Source: Spirochaetota bacterium (GTDB lineage: Bacteria; Spirochaetota; B62-G9; DRHN01). Taken from it: DNA of 33,533 bases. The notes under the pieces are model-generated. The model saw only the letters and a program-made list of their open reading frames with translations. It searched no databases and was not told where the DNA came from. Below are positions 7,908-16,301 of this stretch, one piece after another (the stretch's first letter is position 1; each line of letters opens with the position of its first letter). A program made the translations under genes and the position numbers. The DNA lies in the NCBI GenBank assembly GCA_016934265.1, contig JAFGTF010000100.1:1-33533 (forward strand), given 5' to 3'.

Positions 7908-9637
7908 TGTTTCGCTCCTCGCAAGCGTTTCGTTTTCTCACTGTCCACCCGGAGGGTGCTTGGATCGATCTCCACCGCGTACACCTCCCGTGCGTCCGTA
8001 AGCGACAGAAACCCGTTTTCCACATCCGCGCGTACGAGCTGCGGGTCACGTTCCTGCGGCGGGCCGAAACCGCCGCCGGTGCCGGTCTGAAGCCGTACGA
8101 GGTCCCCTTTCTCAAGCGGATATCGAGCGAGCTTCCCCCCGTACAACACGGGCTTTTTTTTGTCCCCCTTGAATACGTACACCCCGTTTTCCGAGCCGTC
8201 ATTCCCTCCCCCCGCTCCCCACGGAGGGTACTTGTGCCGGCCGAACGTCGTGGTCAGCGACGCCTCCTCGCAGACAATCCGGTAGTCGCGAATAAGGCCG
8301 AATCCGCCGCGAAAGGCCCCTGCACCGGCGGGGGGGGTGTTGAACGCATACCGCTCTACAAGGAGCGGATACCTGGCCTCACACACCTCGACCGGCATGA
8401 CGTACGTCTCGCCGTCCCCCACGACGACGAGACCGTTTTCGCCGTCCTTGTCCACACCCGCGCCCCATCCCCCCGCCTGCGGCTCGACGAGGATGAACGT
8501 CTCGTTATCCTCGTCCTTACCGCTGATGATCGTGCCGCATACGCTGAGCGAATGTCCCGCGGTGAGCCTGTCCGAAAAAATCTCGAACAGCGCACGCCAG
8601 ATGAGATCACAGGCGTATGCTCCAGTTTCCCAGTATGTGCTCACCGGCGAGGGTCGCTCGGCCGTAAACACCGTGCGGGGGGGGCAGACGACCTCGAGGG
8701 GCCGAAACCAGCCGTCGTTCACCGGAAACTCGGGGTCCGTCACCGCCTTGAAGATCGACCTCGTGGCCGAGTGAAGCCTCGTTCGAGTGCAGTTGATCGG
8801 CCCCCGAACCGCAGGCGACGAGCCGGTGAAATCCGCGGTGAACCGGTCTTTACCGATCGTTACCTTGACGCATACGTATACCGGGTCTCCCGAGAGACCG
8901 TCGTCGTCCATGTATTCCTCGGCCCTATAGGTCCCCTCAGGAAGCGCTGCGAGCGCCTGCCGGGCTAGCCGCTCGCCGTGATCGAGTATTTCGGCGATAC
9001 AACGCTCGAACATATCGACGCCGCAGCGATCTACTATCTCTTTCACCCGGCTCTCCGCGGTCCGAAGCGACGCGATACCCGCGTAGAGATCCCCCAGCGT
9101 CCGGTCGGGCGTTCTCACATTGTGTGCGATGAGGTCCAAAAGAGACCGGTCGAGCGTGTAGCCTTTCCCGATACGGATAACGGGGAACTGGAGGCCCTCC
9201 TGGTATATCTCGGTGGAATCGGTCGTCCAGCTCCCGGGCGCCATCCCCCCCACCTCGGTCCAGTGCGCTTTGTTGACGCCGAATGCGACGAGCTTCTCTT
9301 GCGAGAATATCGGCGATATGAGGGCGACGTCCGAAAGGTGGTTTCCCCCTCCCACGTACGGATCGTTCGTGATGACCGTGTCTCCCGGCCTGAGGCTTGT
9401 CGGAGGGAACTTTTCCAAAACCGCCTTCACCGCGAACGTGAGGGTCCCCAAGAAGCCCGGCACGCCGTTCGCCTGGGCGACTATATTTCCCTCTCTGTCG
9501 GTAATCGCGCACGCGTAGTCCAGCACCTCGTAGATGATCGGGCTCTGGCTGCTTTTACCGAGAGCGATAAAGCTCTCCTCCGACGCGGCGATGAGCTGCG
9601 ATCGAACGATCTCAACCGTAAAGGGGTCTATGTCCAT
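7904..9637 (-). CDS. hyuB: Hydantoinase B/oxoprolinase family protein
   Basis: 577 residues, the B subunit type of ATP-dependent cyclic-amide hydrolases (N-methylhydantoinase, 5-oxoprolinase, caprolactamase; acetone carboxylase is a relative). Typical landmarks include the N-terminal 'DPFTVEIVRSQLIAASEE', 'AITDREGNIVAQANGVPGFLG', 'VITNDPYVGGGNHLSDVALI', the mid-protein 'DFTGSSPAVRGPINCT' and C-terminal 'FRGGFGLIRDYRI' and 'GTGGGFGPP'. It acts with HyuA, the ATP-binding partner, encoded two genes upstream. The 24-base gap to the racemase gene holds only a weak ribosome-binding site. Exact ring substrate is unknown. Confidence 0.93.
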   Translation of the reverse strand: MDIDPFTVEIVRSQLIAASEESFIALGKSSQSPIIYEVLDYACAITDREGNIVAQANGVPGFLGTLTFAVKAVLEKFPPTSLRPGDTVITNDPYVGGGNHLSDVALISPIFSQEKLVAFGVNKAHWTEVGGMAPGSWTTDSTEIYQEGLQFPVIRIGKGYTLDRSLLDLIAHNVRTPDRTLGDLYAGIASLRTAESRVKEIVDRCGVDMFERCIAEILDHGERLARQALAALPEGTYRAEEYMDDDGLSGDPVYVCVKVTIGKDRFTADFTGSSPAVRGPINCTRTRLHSATRSIFKAVTDPEFPVNDGWFRPLEVVCPPRTVFTAERPSPVSTYWETGAYACDLIWRALFEIFSDRLTAGHSLSVCGTIISGKDEDNETFILVEPQAGGWGAGVDKDGENGLVVVGDGETYVMPVEVCEARYPLLVERYAFNTPPAGAGAFRGGFGLIRDYRIVCEEASLTTTFGRHKYPPWGAGGGNDGSENGVYVFKGDKKKPVLYGGKLARYPLEKGDLVRLQTGTGGGFGPPQERDPQLVRADVENGFLSLTDAREVYAVEIDPSTLRVDSEKTKRLRGAKQ

Positions 9638-9661
9638 AAATCCGTTCCGTCCGGATACAGT

Positions 9662-10435
9662 TTATTCCTTCATGAAGCTGAAGCGCGTCCAGTCGACGTC
9701 GAAGAGCCCCCATTCGCCGATCTCCTCATCGGGCGGCTGCTCGCTTCCCCACTTCCTGCTCGGGTACCAGCCGAACGCTTCCGCGGTCTGTGCCAAAAGC
9801 TCCGCGAGCTTGAAGGGGGCGAGTACCGCGTCTATGACCGGCACGCCGAGCTCTTTCTGCATCGTCTCGTGGAACCCGTACTCTATCGTGCACCCCAGGA
9901 TGATGCACTCTGCCCCGTCTTCCGAGACCGCCTTCTTTCCCTCTTCGATGAGCGTTCGCTGTGTCCTGTTCCGGTCTTTTTGGAAGTCGTGAACACCGAG
10001 GCCGAGCGGTCTCATGGACGCAAGCCTGTCACCGTACCCGTACGACCTGACGTTTTCCTCCATCTTCGAGATCCATTTTCTTCTCCCGACCAGTACGGAG
10101 AACGTGTTTGCGAGAAAAGAAGCGAATACCAGCGCGGACTGGCAGGGCGCGGTGACTATCGCCTTCCCAGACACCTCCTTGGCCTCCCTCAAGCCCACGT
10201 CGTAGAAACAGCCGATGACGATCGCGTCGTACTCCTTCCCGTACCGGTATGCGATGTCGGCGATATCCGCGGTGACCATCGCCTCGTAGGAATGATACTC
10301 AAGGTGCTTCGGGCGGTCGCCGGGGAGAGAAACGACGTCCACACTGTTGCCTTTCTGCTTCGCGCCCCGCAGGATGTCGGCGATGTAGCCGTCGAATGCA
10401 TCCGTGCCGACGGGGTTTATCCATAATAATTTCAT
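9662..10435 (-). CDS. Asp/Glu/hydantoin racemase family protein
   Basis: 257 residues of the two-cysteine, cofactor-free racemase superfamily. The catalytic pair is visible: Cys76 in 'VIGCFYDVG' and Cys182 in 'IILGCTIEYGF'. Characterised hydantoin racemases use Cys76 and Cys181, so spacing matches well. The same fold includes aspartate/glutamate racemases and maleate cis-trans isomerase, so the substrate is open. The gene sits between hyuA and hyuB: its ATG follows the hyuA stop by one base with GGAGG upstream. A racemase here suggests the operon handles both enantiomers of a ring compound, or isomerises a breakdown product. Confidence 0.85.
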   Translation of the reverse strand: MKLLWINPVGTDAFDGYIADILRGAKQKGNSVDVVSLPGDRPKHLEYHSYEAMVTADIADIAYRYGKEYDAIVIGCFYDVGLREAKEVSGKAIVTAPCQSALVFASFLANTFSVLVGRRKWISKMEENVRSYGYGDRLASMRPLGLGVHDFQKDRNRTQRTLIEEGKKAVSEDGAECIILGCTIEYGFHETMQKELGVPVIDAVLAPFKLAELLAQTAEAFGWYPSRKWGSEQPPDEEIGEWGLFDVDWTRFSFMKE

Positions 10436-10436
10436 C

Positions 10437-12494
10437 CTATCCTCCAGTCGTATCGTTTTTTATATGAAGGAAACCGTACTCGTCGCGCGCAAGCGACTGG
10501 CCGGGGAACACGATACATGTCGATGCGGGCTCTTCCACAACCGCCGGCCCCGCGATCCTCTCCGAGACCGGTAAAAGCTCCCGCTCGTACGTCTCGCATT
10601 CGTGAAAGCCCAGCTCGTCGAAGTTCACCCTTCGCCGTCCTTTGCACGCGCCGGCCAGGTCGAGCGCGCGCCCGTCCACCTTCTTCAGGTCCGGCTTATC
10701 GACGACACCGAACGCGGTAAGGTGATAGTTCACGAGCTCTATCGGCGTATCGAGGCGGAATGCATACGCACGCTCGTGAAGCCGGTGGAACCGCTCGTCG
10801 ATCAGAGAAAGCTTCTCGGGCGTGACGGCCCCGCCCGGAAGCGGAACGCTGACGGTATGCTCCTGACCGGCGTATCTCATATCGGCGGACCGTCTGTAAA
10901 CGACCCGGCCTCCCGGTATCTGCTGCCGTTTCAAACTATCCCTCGCCCGCCCTTCCATTTCATCGAAGAACCGGCTGAGCTCGGCGGAATCGACCCTGTC
11001 GGTCCTCCGTATGCAGGTCTTGACGAAGTCCTGCCGCAGGTCGGTCATGAGCATGCCCCACGCTGAAAAGACCGCGGGATTCGTCGGAACGATCGCCTTC
11101 TTCACCTTCAGCTCGCGGACCAGGGCGGCTGCGTGCATGGCGCCTCCACCGCCGAACGCGACAATGCAAAATTCCCGCGGGTCGTATCCTCTCCGGACGG
11201 ATACGAGCTTGAGCGCGTTCACCATGCTGGAATCGGCAAGCCTGATCACTCCCATCGCCGCCTCCTCGACCGTCACCCCGATCGAGTCCGCGACCGGCCG
11301 CATCGCTTCGCGTGCGAGCTTTTCGTAAAGCGGTATCTCCCCGCCGAGGAAATAGCGCGGATTTATCCTTCCCGCGAGCACATTCGCATCCGTTACGGTG
11401 GGCTTTTTCCCTCCCCACCCGCAGCACGCAGGTCCCGGATCGGCGCCTGCGCTCTCCGGCCCCACATGAAGCGCGCCCGCGGAATCCACCCAGGCTATCG
11501 AGCCGCCTCCCGCGCCTATCTCCACGATATCGACGGTGGGAACGAGAACGGGATATCCTGCGAAGCCTTTACTCCACTCTATCCTGTACCCGGTGGTGAT
11601 ACGCGGCTCTCCTCCCTCTATGAGGGAGGTCTTCGCAGTCGTTCCACCCACATCGAAGGAGATGACGTTTTTCTCGTCCGCGATCCGGCCTATCACCGCC
11701 GCGCCGATCACGCCGCCGACGGGCCCGGATTCGACCATGTTGATCGGCGCTCGCCTTCCCATCTCGAAAGTCGCCGTTCCGCCGTTCGACTGCATAACGT
11801 GGCAGGCCGTTTTCATACCCAGTCCGGACAGCCGCCGGCCTAGCGTATCGAGATACTCTCCGGCCGTCTTCATGACGTAGCTGTTGAGTACCGCGGTGTT
11901 CGTGCGCTCGTACTCGCGCCACTCCCCGGTGATCTCGCACGAGAGCGTTACCCGGAGACCGGGGGCGAGCTTTTTTACAAGCTCGCCGCAGCGCCGCTCG
12001 TGATCCGGGTTTGCATAGGAGTGGAGAAAACAGACGGCGACCGCTTCCACCCCTTCCGACAGGAAAAACTCCACCGCAAGTCGCACGTCCTCCTCGTTCA
12101 TCGGCAGCAGGACCTCTCCCTTGAAGTTCACGCGCTCCGAGACCTCGAGCCGGTAGCGTCTCGGCACGAACGGCTTCGGCTTGGTGTAGTACAGATTGTA
12201 GATGTCCGGTCTGTTTGCACGTCCTATCTCCAAAACGTCCCTGAAGCCCTTCGTGGTGAGAAGCCCGGTCTTGGACCCCTTCCTCTCCGTGAGGGTGTTG
12301 ATAACGATGGTGGACCCGTGGACGAAGAAGGTCGCGTCGGCCACCGAAACGTTCCGGCTTTTTACGGTCTCCGTCACCCCGCGGGCGAAGTCTCCCGGTG
12401 TTGTCTTAGATTTTCCCACGCCGACGGCACCGGTGGATTCATCGAGATACGCGAGATCGGTGAACGTTCCCCCGATGTCGCTTGCAAAACGCAT
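10437..12494 (-). CDS. hyuA: Hydantoinase A/oxoprolinase family protein
   Basis: A subunit of an ATP-dependent hydantoinase/oxoprolinase-type enzyme, 685 residues. It has an actin-like ATPase fold: 'DIGGTFTD' at residues 6-13, a second phosphate motif 'FDVGGTTAKTSL', then 'EIGAGGGSIAWVD', 'GPESAGADPGPACCGWGG' and 'AFGGGGAMHAA'. A longer frame extends to 12596, but I place the start at the ATG at 12492-12494 because GGAGG lies seven bases ahead and the protein then begins directly with the conserved first strand. The family phosphorylates a ring amide to drive hydrolysis, with HyuB as partner. This is the first gene of the catabolic operon, preceded by a good promoter. Confidence 0.93.
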   Translation of the reverse strand: MRFASDIGGTFTDLAYLDESTGAVGVGKSKTTPGDFARGVTETVKSRNVSVADATFFVHGSTIVINTLTERKGSKTGLLTTKGFRDVLEIGRANRPDIYNLYYTKPKPFVPRRYRLEVSERVNFKGEVLLPMNEEDVRLAVEFFLSEGVEAVAVCFLHSYANPDHERRCGELVKKLAPGLRVTLSCEITGEWREYERTNTAVLNSYVMKTAGEYLDTLGRRLSGLGMKTACHVMQSNGGTATFEMGRRAPINMVESGPVGGVIGAAVIGRIADEKNVISFDVGGTTAKTSLIEGGEPRITTGYRIEWSKGFAGYPVLVPTVDIVEIGAGGGSIAWVDSAGALHVGPESAGADPGPACCGWGGKKPTVTDANVLAGRINPRYFLGGEIPLYEKLAREAMRPVADSIGVTVEEAAMGVIRLADSSMVNALKLVSVRRGYDPREFCIVAFGGGGAMHAAALVRELKVKKAIVPTNPAVFSAWGMLMTDLRQDFVKTCIRRTDRVDSAELSRFFDEMEGRARDSLKRQQIPGGRVVYRRSADMRYAGQEHTVSVPLPGGAVTPEKLSLIDERFHRLHERAYAFRLDTPIELVNYHLTAFGVVDKPDLKKVDGRALDLAGACKGRRRVNFDELGFHECETYERELLPVSERIAGPAVVEEPASTCIVFPGQSLARDEYGFLHIKNDTTGG

Positions 12495-12825
12495 ACCCGG
12501 GCCTCCGGTATAGGTTCTTTCTGATATGAAGTGGTGTGCGGGCGAGTCCGTATCGTAACGATTCCCGACGGTAAAATTACTGTACCCGATAGTCACCGAA
12601 ATGTCAAACTAAAACGCCCGGTCTCAGGCGGGATCCCGTTTTTCGGGGTGGAAATTCGAAGCGTCCGTGTCAAAACGGCGAAACGATCGAAGGGCCATTT
12701 TTTTCGGAAATCTCAAGACCCTAAAGGCCCGTTTTGTTCCGAGGCATCGCACCGCATCCCGGTCCCGGTACGCAAGAAGGCTTAATTACACCGGTCGGGA
12801 ATCGGAATGAGGGGAGCAGGTCTGG
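12495..12825 (-). other. Intergenic region: hyuA leader and promoter, 3' region of the LEA14-type gene
   Basis: 331 bases without a convincing gene. The part nearest hyuA holds its ribosome-binding site, an untranslated leader of about 78 bases and the promoter at 12579-12607. Just upstream of that promoter (12611-12632) a weak stem CCCG/CGGG followed, on the minus strand, by TTTT could end transcription of the LEA14-type gene. A second small palindrome (CCCGTTTTTCGGG) lies at 12635-12647. No known riboswitch was recognised. Confidence 0.5.
12579..12607 (-). promoter_or_regulatory. Promoter of the hydantoinase operon
   Basis: On the minus strand a perfect TTGACA (12607-12602) is followed by a 17-base spacer and TACAGT (12584-12579). 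Transcription would start near 12572, giving a leader of about 78 bases before the hyuA ATG at 12494. Consensus fit and position make this one of the clearer promoters in the window. Confidence 0.65.
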
Positions 12826-13695
12826 TTATCGCATCAGAGGAACCTCGCCCCCGATCTCAAACGGTAAAGACACATCGGTAAGAAGGGGCAGCGGCGTCTT
12901 AATATCGACCGAGCCTTTAAAAACGCAAGTCGCCTTTTCCCCCGCCGTGAGCAGCCTGTAAAGCGATTCCGAGACTTCCGCATAGCGCACCGTAAACGGA
13001 AACGACAGCATGCTTATCCGTTTCTCCCCGATATGGAGGTCAAAAGCAGAGCCGCGGGCCCACGTCTTCTCGTTCACGACAACCTCGTACCGAAAAAGCG
13101 GCGCGTCGAAGAAAAAGTCGTTCGGGTTGTCCAGCGCAGCCTCGAGCACGACATCCGCAGAGGTCAATCCGATTCGCGCCACACGAAGCGACCGCAATGA
13201 AAGAACAGGCGGTTTGACAAGAGGTATCCTACCTTCGGTTCTTGCGGGCACCTCCACTTTTCCGAGCACAGGCAGGTCGAAAAAGCATGCCATCTCGAGC
13301 GTGTAGGAAGCGCCGTCGTTTTCTACGAGACGTTCGAACGCATGGTACACGCCGGCGAACTCGGATTCGAGAGGCAGCGGAACAATGCTCGATCCGTTGG
13401 CCCCGATCTCGACTTTACCCTCCTGCCTGCCGTGCAGAAACGGCTCGTCTTCAATGAGCAGGTTGTAATCGAACCCGTCGAGGGCCAGCCCTACAGGGTT
13501 AGAGTTCGTGATCTCGATGTCGAACAGCATCGCGGCGCCGGTAAACGAGAGCCGTGTAATCTCCCCGGAGATGATTCGAACTGAGGGAATCCGTATGATT
13601 CTTTCCGTCACCACCTCCCGGGCCGCGGCGCAGGACAAAAGAACACAGCAGGCGACGACCGCTACGGCCGATGCAACAAGCCCTCTCTTGCGCAT
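12826..13695 (-). CDS. LEA14/WHy-domain lipoprotein
   Basis: 289-residue predicted lipoprotein. The signal peptide ends in the lipobox 'VLLSC' with Cys22 as the acylated residue. Two late-embryogenesis-abundant type 2 (WHy) domains follow, with the typical strand pattern 'LSFTGAAMLFDIEITNSNPVGLALDGFDYNLLI' (split: first copy near 45-85) and 'LTSADVVLEAALDNPNDFFF' (second copy near 170-200). In bacteria such proteins are envelope-associated with no established reaction; roles in desiccation or stress tolerance are suggested for relatives. It is transcribed alone from a divergent promoter shared with the HD-domain gene. Confidence 0.85.
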   Translation of the reverse strand: MRKRGLVASAVAVVACCVLLSCAAAREVVTERIIRIPSVRIISGEITRLSFTGAAMLFDIEITNSNPVGLALDGFDYNLLIEDEPFLHGRQEGKVEIGANGSSIVPLPLESEFAGVYHAFERLVENDGASYTLEMACFFDLPVLGKVEVPARTEGRIPLVKPPVLSLRSLRVARIGLTSADVVLEAALDNPNDFFFDAPLFRYEVVVNEKTWARGSAFDLHIGEKRISMLSFPFTVRYAEVSESLYRLLTAGEKATCVFKGSVDIKTPLPLLTDVSLPFEIGGEVPLMR

Positions 13696-13702
13696 TGTTT
13701 TG

Positions 13703-13731
13703 TTGTCCCCCTTCGCCGTTCATAGTATCAT
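13703..13731 (+). promoter_or_regulatory. Candidate promoter of the HD-domain gene
   Basis: TTGTCC (13703-13708), a 17-base spacer and TATCAT (13726-13731) match four and five of six consensus bases. It overlaps the opposing promoter of the LEA14-type gene at 13722-13731, so the two would compete for polymerase. A start near 13738 would exclude the upstream ATG at 13671 from the message. Confidence 0.45.
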
Positions 13732-13750
13732 ACTTTGACGGGGCTATCAA
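13722..13750 (-). promoter_or_regulatory. Promoter of the LEA14-type lipoprotein gene
   Basis: On the minus strand TTGATA (13750-13745), a 17-base spacer and TACTAT (13727-13722) give a good sigma70-like match, about 27 bases upstream of the lipoprotein ATG. An AAGGGGGA ribosome-binding site lies between. Confidence 0.6.
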
Positions 13751-13799
13751 GAAAGACCCCCGCCTGCGGCTATACAGGAAAGGACGGGAAATAGACGTT

Positions 13800-14579
13800 T
13801 TGTGCACGACGGACGGGTTCAGGAGGCGGTTTTTTCGGTATGTCGAGGGGTTTTTGGACCGCGGCGTGGACCCCGCCCTTCGCTCCAACCTCGAGCTGAA
13901 GCGGGACCACACCCTCAGGGTGTGTGAGATCGCAAAAGAGCTGGGGCTTCGGCTCGGGCTTCTACCGCACGACCTCTTCGTCGCGGAGATAGCGGCGCTT
14001 TTCCACGATATAGGGAGGTTCGATCAGTACCGCAGGTACAGAACCTTCTCTGATCCCGACTCGGAGGATCATGCGAAGCTCGGCGTGGCAATCCTAAAAG
14101 CGGAGGGCGTGGCGGACATGCTCGAAAAGGAGGACAGGGCGGTTTTGCTTGCCGCGGTCCGTGACCACAACCTCCCCCGATACCCCGACGCTTCCGTTCG
14201 AAAAACGCCTGCCGGGAGAGAGGCACTCGTAACGAGGATCGTCAGGGACGCGGACAAGATCGACATATATGAGATCACCTGCAATATGTACGAAGACGGG
14301 CTGTCGGCGATCACCGGGCTCGCCTCGGGAAACGGGATATCTGAACGGGTGTGCAGGGAAGTGCTCGCCAAAAAGACGGTAATGTGGCGCACCCTCGTCA
14401 CCGGAAACGACTTCAAGATCATGCAGCTCGGCTGGGCCTTGGACATCAACTTCGTCCCCTCTTTACAACGCATCTATGAAAAAGGGTACCTCCGGCGCAT
14501 AAAAGAGACTCTTCCCGTACACCGGCTCGCCGAAGAGGTGTACGAGATGGTATCCGCCGCCGTTCGTTCCCGGCTTTGA
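13800..14579 (+). CDS. HD-domain phosphohydrolase
   Basis: Metal-dependent phosphohydrolase of the HD superfamily, about 259 residues from the chosen start. Metal-binding landmarks are 'KRDHTLRVCEIAKEL', the HD doublet in 'ALFHDIGRFDQYRRY', 'DHAKLGVAIL', 'AAVRDHNLP' and the Asp of 'IVRDADKIDIYE'. The open frame extends up to an ATG at 13671, but that ATG lies upstream of the likely promoter and overlaps the divergent gene's start. I therefore prefer the TTG at 13800, which places 'FRRRFFRYVEGF' near the N-terminus as in relatives; its ribosome-binding site is weak, so the start is uncertain. Substrate, perhaps a nucleotide or signalling molecule, is unknown. Confidence 0.85.
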   Translation: MCTTDGFRRRFFRYVEGFLDRGVDPALRSNLELKRDHTLRVCEIAKELGLRLGLLPHDLFVAEIAALFHDIGRFDQYRRYRTFSDPDSEDHAKLGVAILKAEGVADMLEKEDRAVLLAAVRDHNLPRYPDASVRKTPAGREALVTRIVRDADKIDIYEITCNMYEDGLSAITGLASGNGISERVCREVLAKKTVMWRTLVTGNDFKIMQLGWALDINFVPSLQRIYEKGYLRRIKETLPVHRLAEEVYEMVSAAVRSRL

Positions 14580-14634
14580 AACCGTTCATCATCCGCTTCG
14601 CGCTGACGGCCGCCCGGCCGCATGCCGCTTTTCC

Positions 14635-14662
14635 TTGACAGCCGCGCTCGATACGGGATACT
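14635..14662 (+). promoter_or_regulatory. Promoter of nnr
   Basis: Perfect TTGACA (14635-14640), then GATACT (14657-14662) with a 16-base spacer, or TACTCT two bases further with an 18-base spacer. It lies 24 bases ahead of the nnr start and just after the HD-domain gene. Confidence 0.55.
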
Positions 14663-14685
14663 CTGAAACTCGAAGGAGGAGTCGT

Positions 14686-16260
14686 ATGAAGGTGTGCACG
14701 GTTGGGCAGATGAGAAGCCTCGACCGTGAGGCGGTCGAGCGGTACGCGATACCCGAGATGCTGCTCATGGAAAACGCGTCGCTCGCCGTTTGCGCGGTGA
14801 TCGAAAAACGGCTCGGCGTCCGTGGAAAACTGTTCGCCGTTTTCTGCGGCATTGGAAACAACGGCGGGGACGGCCTTGCAGTCGCCCGGAAGATCCTCTC
14901 CGAAGGCGGCATACCGGCAGTATACATAGCAGGCGACCCGAAAAAGTTCAGGGGCGCCGCGCGGTCGAACTTCGAGATCGTGAAATCGCTTCCGGTCGAG
15001 ATCGAAGAGGTCCATTCCGGCAAATCGGTCGCCCGCGCCGTTTCTTGCGCCGATGCCGTCATAGACGGTATATTCGGAACCGGGCTGACACGGGAAGTCG
15101 GTGGGGTGTATCGGAAACTGATAGAGATCATCAACAACGGCGGTAAACCCGTCTTCAGTATCGACATCCCTTCCGGTATACACGGCGATACCGGCAAGCC
15201 GATGGGTACGGCGGTCCGCGCTGACCATACCGTCACGTTCGGCGCGCCGAAGCTCGGCAATATTCTGTACCCCGGGTTCGCCTGCTGCGGGAGACTCGCC
15301 GTTTCGCATATCAGCTTTCCTCCGCCGCTTCTTCTGCGCGAGGACCTCAAGGTGGAGATCAACGACCCCCCTCCGCCGCCCGAACGAAAAACGGACGGAC
15401 ACAAGGGGGATTTCGGCGACGTCCTCTTCATTTGCGGGGCGAAACACTACTACGGCGCCCCCTATTTCGCGGCCCTATCCTTTTTGAAAGGCGGCGGGGG
15501 TTACGCCAGGCTCGCGCTGCCAGCCTCGATGTGCCCTCATATCGCCGCCTTGGGACCGGAAATCATCTTCCTTCCGCAGGAGGAGACCGCCTCCGGGAGC
15601 ATCGCGCTTCGCAACAGAGACGATCTCCTGACGCTTTCGGAAAAGGTCGACCTTCTTGTGATCGGCTGCGGGCTCTCTCTCGATGACGAGACGCAGACGC
15701 TCGTCCGCGAGCTCGTGCGGCGGGTACGCACGCCGGTACTGATCGACGGAGATGGAATCACCGCGATAAGCGCGGAGAAGTCCGTGATATTGAAACGCCG
15801 GTCTCAGACCGTTTTGACTCCGCATCCCGGCGAGATGTCGAGGATCACGAATCGCGGGGTGAAAGAGATAGACGAAAACAGGGTGGCCGTTTTACAGCGG
15901 GAGGCGGCCGACCTCGGAGCGGTCATCGTACTGAAGGGGGCCCACACTCTCATAGGGTATCCGGATGGGAGCGTCCACATCAACCTCAGCGGGAATTCGG
16001 GTATGGCGACCGCGGGCTCGGGTGACGTGCTCGCCGGCACGATCGCTGCGATGTTCGGACTCGGTCTTCCGTTGGAGGAAGCCGTTCGTACCGGGGTGTT
16101 CGTACACGGGCTATCCGGCGACCTGTCGGCCAAACGGATCGGAGAAGACGGCGTCACCGCGCGGGACATACTCGATACGCTTCCGGAGGCGGTGCGGCGC
16201 TACCGGTTGCAGGCATCCGAGATGCGTGCCTCTTATTACGGGTGTATAGACACCGTATAA
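14686..16260 (+). CDS. nnr: Bifunctional NAD(P)H-hydrate repair enzyme (epimerase and ADP-dependent dehydratase)
   Basis: 524-residue fusion that repairs hydrated NAD(P)H in the cytoplasm. The N-terminal half is the YjeF_N epimerase, with 'MLLMENAS' near residue 25 and the signature 'GNNGGDG' ending at residue 63. The C-terminal half is the ribokinase-like dehydratase, with 'GHKGDFGDVLF', 'TPHPGEMSRI' near 380 and 'NSGMATAGSGDVLAG' near 440. The start ATG at 14686 is fixed by AAGGAGGA five bases upstream; a longer frame beginning with TTG overlaps the promoter and is rejected. The gene is probably monocistronic, although the TPR gene follows 41 bases later. Fusion architecture is the common bacterial form. 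Confidence 0.96.
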   Translation: MKVCTVGQMRSLDREAVERYAIPEMLLMENASLAVCAVIEKRLGVRGKLFAVFCGIGNNGGDGLAVARKILSEGGIPAVYIAGDPKKFRGAARSNFEIVKSLPVEIEEVHSGKSVARAVSCADAVIDGIFGTGLTREVGGVYRKLIEIINNGGKPVFSIDIPSGIHGDTGKPMGTAVRADHTVTFGAPKLGNILYPGFACCGRLAVSHISFPPPLLLREDLKVEINDPPPPPERKTDGHKGDFGDVLFICGAKHYYGAPYFAALSFLKGGGGYARLALPASMCPHIAALGPEIIFLPQEETASGSIALRNRDDLLTLSEKVDLLVIGCGLSLDDETQTLVRELVRRVRTPVLIDGDGITAISAEKSVILKRRSQTVLTPHPGEMSRITNRGVKEIDENRVAVLQREAADLGAVIVLKGAHTLIGYPDGSVHINLSGNSGMATAGSGDVLAGTIAAMFGLGLPLEEAVRTGVFVHGLSGDLSAKRIGEDGVTARDILDTLPEAVRRYRLQASEMRASYYGCIDTV

Positions 16261-16261
16261 T
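16233..16261 (+). promoter_or_regulatory. Candidate promoter of the TPR-barrel-Ton operon
   Basis: A perfect TATAAT (16256-16261) covers the nnr stop codon. The -35 candidate TTATTA (16233-16238) is poor at a 17-base spacing. A 5-bp stem GGTGT/ACACC (16241-16254) lies between. Transcription from here would give a leader of about 34 bases. Read-through from nnr remains possible. Confidence 0.4.
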
Positions 16262-16301
16262 ACCGTTGAAGAAGCGCGATACCCGAGCTATATTGTGTTA
16301 T

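Noticed and set aside
7904..12494. 5-oxoprolinase, N-methylhydantoinase or acetone carboxylase as a specific name
   Set aside because: HyuA/HyuB families share all visible motifs across these reactions. Substrate cannot be assigned from motifs alone.
9662..12596. Long plus-strand frames opposite the hydantoinase and racemase genes (for example 8978-10426)
   Set aside because: Products are Arg/Val/Glu-rich with no motifs, while the minus strand encodes full-length families with catalytic residues.
12495..12596. 34-residue N-terminal extension of hyuA
   Set aside because: The ATG at 12494 has GGAGG at good spacing and begins the conserved ATPase strand. The extension is polar and covers the leader and promoter.
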